64,000 nt of DNA from Bradyrhizobium sp. LHD-71 (lineage in GTDB: Bacteria; Pseudomonadota; Alphaproteobacteria; Rhizobiales; Xanthobacteraceae). A program made the position numbers and the translations under genes. Below are positions 61,027-64,000 of this stretch, in pieces (within the stretch, counting starts at the first letter, position 1; each line of letters opens with the position of its first letter). The notes under the pieces are model-generated. The model saw only the letters and a program-made list of their open reading frames with translations. It had not been told where the DNA came from and made no database searches. The stretch is from assembly GCF_031157255.1 (NCBI RefSeq), contig NZ_JAVIFX010000033.1, forward strand, positions 26,860 to 90,859. The letters run 5' to 3'.

Positions 61027-62394
61027 ATGGTAAATGAGTGTTTAACGCGCCGGGCTGCATTTGATGATCAGGCCGAACGTTCTTTTTCGCTGTCGCACTT
61101 AAGCGTCGTTCGCGGGCAAGCAGCACAGCCGATGCCATCGGCGATCAACCTCGCTTGCGGTCGGGAACGGGACGTGGCTGAAATCGGTAACGCCGCACAT
61201 GCGGGCGGAGGCAACAGAGAAGTTCTGCGCGCGCAGCACGGCGGCGCGGCAGCCGCGCTCGGCGCATACCCGGCGCTTCGCGACCTGCCCGCCGGCGATT
61301 GGCTAGCGCTTGCGGCCCATGCGGTCGAACCGAACGGCTACTTCCTTCCAGACTGGCAATCGGCGGTCGACGTCTCGGCGCGCGGACGCCGCCACGTCTT
61401 TGCACTCGCCGCACGCAACGAGGCGCGCGATCTCACGGCGCTGCTTCCCGTCGTTTCCGCCTGGCGCGCCTTCAAGATTCCGCTGCCGGTGCTGGTCTCC
61501 GCCGATCCTTACGGGGATCTCGGCACGCCGCTGCTCGACGGCCGCGCGCCGCTCGATGCGGCGCGGGCGATGATCGTCCAGGCGCGAACGGCCGGCGCCC
61601 ACGCGATCGTGCTTCGCGACGTCACGCTGCAAGGCCCCGCCATCGACGCGATCATGGCCGCGCTGCGCGAGACCGGAGCAGTTCCACACGTGCTGCGGGC
61701 CGAACAGCGCGCCTGCCTCGATGCAACCGCCGACGGCGAGCAACTGCTGCGCGACGCGCTCGGGTCCAAGAAGCTGAAGGAGCTGCGACGTCAGCATAAC
61801 CGTCTCGCCGAGCACGGCCCCGTCGTATTCACGGTCGCAAAAACGCCCGAGGATGTCGCACGCGCAATCGAAATATTTCTGGCGCTCGAAGCGAGCGGCT
61901 GGAAGGCCAGCCGCGGCACCGCGCTGGTGCAACACCAGGGCGACGCAGCTTTCATCCGTCGCGCCACTGTGGCACTGGCGGCCCGCCGCCAATGCGAGGT
62001 CGTCACGCTGTCCGCGGGAGAAACGCCGATCGCGGCCGGCATTGTGCTGCGGCATCTCGATCGGGCGTTCTGGTTCAAGCTCGGTGTCGATGAGCGCTTC
62101 GCGAAATTTTCCCCAGGAGTCCAGCTCACGCTGGAACTCACAAGGCATCTCTGCGCCGATCCGGAGATCGCGCTCGCCGATTCCACAGCCGCGCCCGGGC
62201 AGCCAATGATCGAGCCCATCTGGCGCTCGCGGCTGCCGATCGGCGACCTCGTCATTCCGCTGAGGCGCTACGATCCGGTCGTCGCGCTGACGATCGGCGC
62301 CCTGCGACTGCGCGCACAGATCCGCACCCGCGTGCGCCAGCTCTTCCGGCTCTTGCACTCGTCATTGCGAGCAAAGCGAAGCAATCCAGTCTGA
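61027..62394 (+). CDS. GNAT family N-acetyltransferase (CelD/BcsL-like)
   Basis: A protein of up to 455 residues with a double GNAT-type fold (Acetyltransf_6 / CelD-like) in its second half: 'LRDALGSKKLKELRRQHNRLAEHG', 'FLALEASGWKASRGTALVQHQGD', 'ELTRHLCADPEIALADSTAAPGQPMIEPIW'. Such proteins are often linked to polysaccharide or amino-acyl transfer. The N terminus is uncertain; the domain begins near residue 80 and a second start is at 61132. The last 12 residues (SSLRAKRSNPV) are coded by a dispersed repeat that the gene reads into. Confidence 0.75.
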   Translation: MVNECLTRRAAFDDQAERSFSLSHLSVVRGQAAQPMPSAINLACGRERDVAEIGNAAHAGGGNREVLRAQHGGAAAALGAYPALRDLPAGDWLALAAHAVEPNGYFLPDWQSAVDVSARGRRHVFALAARNEARDLTALLPVVSAWRAFKIPLPVLVSADPYGDLGTPLLDGRAPLDAARAMIVQARTAGAHAIVLRDVTLQGPAIDAIMAALRETGAVPHVLRAEQRACLDATADGEQLLRDALGSKKLKELRRQHNRLAEHGPVVFTVAKTPEDVARAIEIFLALEASGWKASRGTALVQHQGDAAFIRRATVALAARRQCEVVTLSAGETPIAAGIVLRHLDRAFWFKLGVDERFAKFSPGVQLTLELTRHLCADPEIALADSTAAPGQPMIEPIWRSRLPIGDLVIPLRRYDPVVALTIGALRLRAQIRTRVRQLFRLLHSSLRAKRSNPV

Positions 62395-62397
62395 GGT
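62358..62397. repeat. Dispersed GTCATTGCGAG repeat at 3' end of the GNAT gene
   Basis: CTCGTCATTGCGAGCAAAGCGAAGCAATCCAG is the head of the same repeat as at 43259. It supplies the end of the coding frame and the TGA. Confidence 0.75.
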
Positions 62398-62448
62398 TGC
62401 GCCAAGCGCCGCGCCGCTCGCGGTCGGGGAGTCGGCTCGCGCTGTCGG

Positions 62449-63105
62449 CTATTTCTCCTGGCCCAGTGCCGCGACCTGGCGGATCGCACTGGCCAGTTGC
62501 TCCGCCGGCTGTGCGCCGGAGACGCCATACTTGCCACCGAGAATGAAGGTCGGCACACCGCTGATGCCCGCATTGGCCGCAGCCTGCGCGGCCTGTGAGA
62601 TCGTCTCGACGTCCTCATTGCTCGCAAGGCGCGCACGGATCTCCTGGCCATCGAGCCCGCAATCGACGGCCGCCTGAACCAGCACGTCGGTGTCGGTCAG
62701 ATCGGCCCCGTCCTTGAAGTACAGGTCCATCAGCCGCTGCTTCATTTCCCCGGACGCCCCTTTCTGCTCGGCCCAGAAAATCAGGCGGTGACAATCGATG
62801 GTGTTGGGCTGACGGTTGATCGTTTCCGAGTTGTAGGTGAGCCCTTCGGAAGCTGCCGCCTGCGCGACATTCGACGCAATACGCTTGTAGGCGTCGACCG
62901 AGCCGAACTTCGCTTCGAGATACTTGTCGCGCGCGATGCCTTCGCGCGGAATCCAAGGATTGAGGAAGAACGGACGCCAGCGCACGCTGACATCGACGTC
63001 ATCGAGCAGCGCAAGCGCGCCCTCCAGCCTTCGCTTGCCGATGTAGCACCAGGGGCAAACGACATCCGAGACGACGTCGACATGCAACCGCAGTTTCTCG
63101 CTCAT
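62449..63105 (-). CDS. DsbA family oxidoreductase (FrnE-like)
   Basis: A 218-residue thioredoxin-fold protein of the FrnE / 2-hydroxychromene-2-carboxylate isomerase-like branch. The CPWC active site is at residues 17-20 in DVVCPWCYIGKRRLE and the cis-Pro loop is GISGVPTFILGG. No signal peptide is present, so it is cytoplasmic. The start at 63105 is preferred; the frame extends upstream to 63201 without similarity. Confidence 0.88.
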   Translation of the reverse strand: MSEKLRLHVDVVSDVVCPWCYIGKRRLEGALALLDDVDVSVRWRPFFLNPWIPREGIARDKYLEAKFGSVDAYKRIASNVAQAAASEGLTYNSETINRQPNTIDCHRLIFWAEQKGASGEMKQRLMDLYFKDGADLTDTDVLVQAAVDCGLDGQEIRARLASNEDVETISQAAQAAANAGISGVPTFILGGKYGVSGAQPAEQLASAIRQVAALGQEK

Positions 63106-63291
63106 CGGCAGGCTCCGGGTTTCGGCCAATGTCGTGCCCTGCTTCACGCCGGGTATGACGGACAGCAGGCGCCAGAGGTAAGCCCGCGAGGCAAGTGACA
63201 CAAGTGGCTACTCGGCGGTTCCTGTCGTTTCCGGCGCGGTGACGACCGCGACGACTGCGGATCACATCTCGCGGCGGCGAACCCTTCAGCA

Positions 63292-63822
63292 TCACAGTTC
63301 GTCCACAGGCGCCCAGTGCGGCACGTGGCTCGCGAGCTTGTCGAGCAGGCGTTCGAACTCGTTGCGTTCGGATCGCGTCAGGCACGACAGCATCTCCCGC
63401 TCGCGCTCGCGCAAGTGCGGGATGTACTGGGCATAGAGCGCCCGTCCAGCCTGCGTGATGAACAGGAGTTGCCGCCGATTGTCGGCCTTGTCGGCCTCGC
63501 GGCGCAACAGCTTCTTCTTCTCCAGTGCAATGATCCCGCGACTGATGTTGGCCTTGAGATGGCCGGAAAACTCGCAGATGTCGCTCGCAGTCACGCCTTC
63601 GCGGAAATTGAGGAAGATCAGCGTGACGATCTCCGGGCGTGTGATGCCGAGCTCCATCTCGATCTTCCGGAATGACGGCTCCCGGTAGAAGTTCAGCACA
63701 TAACCCATCTTATAGGCGATCTTGATCTCGGTGCTGCCGAGCACGCCGGCGATCTCGCTTTCCTCCGGCTGTCGCACCTCACGCGCGCTTGCGGACTTCT
63801 TCGCGCCCCTCAATAGTCTCAT
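63292..63822 (-). CDS. MarR family transcriptional regulator
   Basis: A 176-residue MarR regulator. The winged helix is at about residues 65-130: 'ITRPEIVTLIFLNFREGVTASDICEFSGHLKANISRGIIALEKKKLLRREADKADNRRQLLFIT'. The wing has the DNR signature. An ATG at 63822 or a GTG at 63846 may be the start. Upstream lies a large inverted repeat that is its likely operator region; the gene it controls is probably beyond the window or is itself. Confidence 0.88.
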   Translation of the reverse strand: MRLLRGAKKSASAREVRQPEESEIAGVLGSTEIKIAYKMGYVLNFYREPSFRKIEMELGITRPEIVTLIFLNFREGVTASDICEFSGHLKANISRGIIALEKKKLLRREADKADNRRQLLFITQAGRALYAQYIPHLREREREMLSCLTRSERNEFERLLDKLASHVPHWAPVDEL

Positions 63823-63858
63823 ATGTGACTTTCTGCTTGCATCCACGGCAACGCCATC

Positions 63859-63958
63859 CTAGTGTCGAGGATCAGAAATTTGCGCCATCGTTGCCGCGAG
63901 TCCATCGTGCGAATTTCTGATCCATAAACGACACTAGAATCATAAACTTGCTAGTGTC
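63859..63958. promoter_or_regulatory. Large inverted repeat upstream of the MarR gene
   Basis: CTAGTGTCGA-GGATCAGAAATT (63859-63880) is repeated in inverse as AATTTCTGATCC-ATAAA-CGACACTAG (63912-63937), with a 4-base insertion. A further direct half copy CTAGTGTC is at 63951-63958. The arms match almost base for base, so this is a strong operator or dispersed repeat. Confidence 0.65.
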
Positions 63959-64000
63959 CTGATCGAATCCGAAGTTCGCTCTGAGCTCGCTGCAAAGTAC

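Overview
The window looks like chromosomal DNA of an alphaproteobacterium close to Bradyrhizobium / Rhodopseudomonas (Nitrobacteraceae). The reasons are uniformly GC-rich coding, an F1-ATPase zeta inhibitor gene, an SOS box of the alphaproteobacterial GTTC-N7-GTTC type upstream of recA, a livHMGF operon followed by a small membrane gene and livK, a single-chain gcvP, and dispersed intergenic repeats (GTCATTGCGAG..., GTCATGCCCGCGAAGGCGG...) typical of that group. This assignment rests on recognition, not on a search. No rRNA, tRNA, CRISPR array, insertion sequence or prophage was seen. Most of the window is stable housekeeping DNA with a few inserted accessory blocks.

1-5.6 kb (minus strand): a molybdenum-hydroxylase (CoxG/CoxS/CoxM/CoxD/CoxE/XdhC type) operon. 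It has the FeS and FAD subunits and the insertion/maturation factors, but no large molybdopterin subunit gene between them. 5.8-7.5 kb: a 3-oxoadipate enol-lactonase, a small membrane protein and a Gln/Gly-rich peptide. 7.7-13.1 kb: a complete branched-chain amino-acid ABC transporter (livHMGF, small membrane gene, livK) closed by a strong terminator. 13-23.8 kb: ccdA, a P1 peptidase, rpe, two serine hydrolases, a LysR regulator, purB, murI, rpsD and a threonine aldolase. 23.9-26.3 kb: a translationally coupled alpha/beta-hydrolase-domain and macrodomain pair.

26.4-30.8 kb: grxD and bolA, usually partners in FeS trafficking, flank an egtB-egtD (ergothioneine) plus ltrA block. 31.4-36.9 kb: purL, purQ, purS and purC, interrupted by an opposite-strand thioesterase and an APH(6)-like kinase. 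37.1-43.3 kb: the zeta inhibitor, then a cyanate-utilisation locus (cynS, cynD, cynB, cynA on minus) and a divergent PAS/sigma-54 activator (cynF-like). A near-perfect sigma-54 promoter lies in front of cynA, and three copies of a 14-bp palindrome lie between the divergent genes. This is the most coherent regulatory unit in the window.

43.4-56.9 kb: a TrmJ-type RNA methyltransferase fused to a DUF559 domain, icd, a KefB-like antiporter, alaS, a tandem glycine riboswitch driving gcvT-gcvH-gcvP, and recA with its SOS box. 57-64 kb: mostly small or less characterised genes. These are a nucleotidyltransferase-like protein, an MgtC-family protein, a tiny lipoprotein, an orphan Flp pilin, a secreted subclass B3 metallo-beta-lactamase, a GNAT protein whose C terminus runs into a repeat, a DsbA-family oxidoreductase and a MarR regulator with a large inverted repeat upstream.
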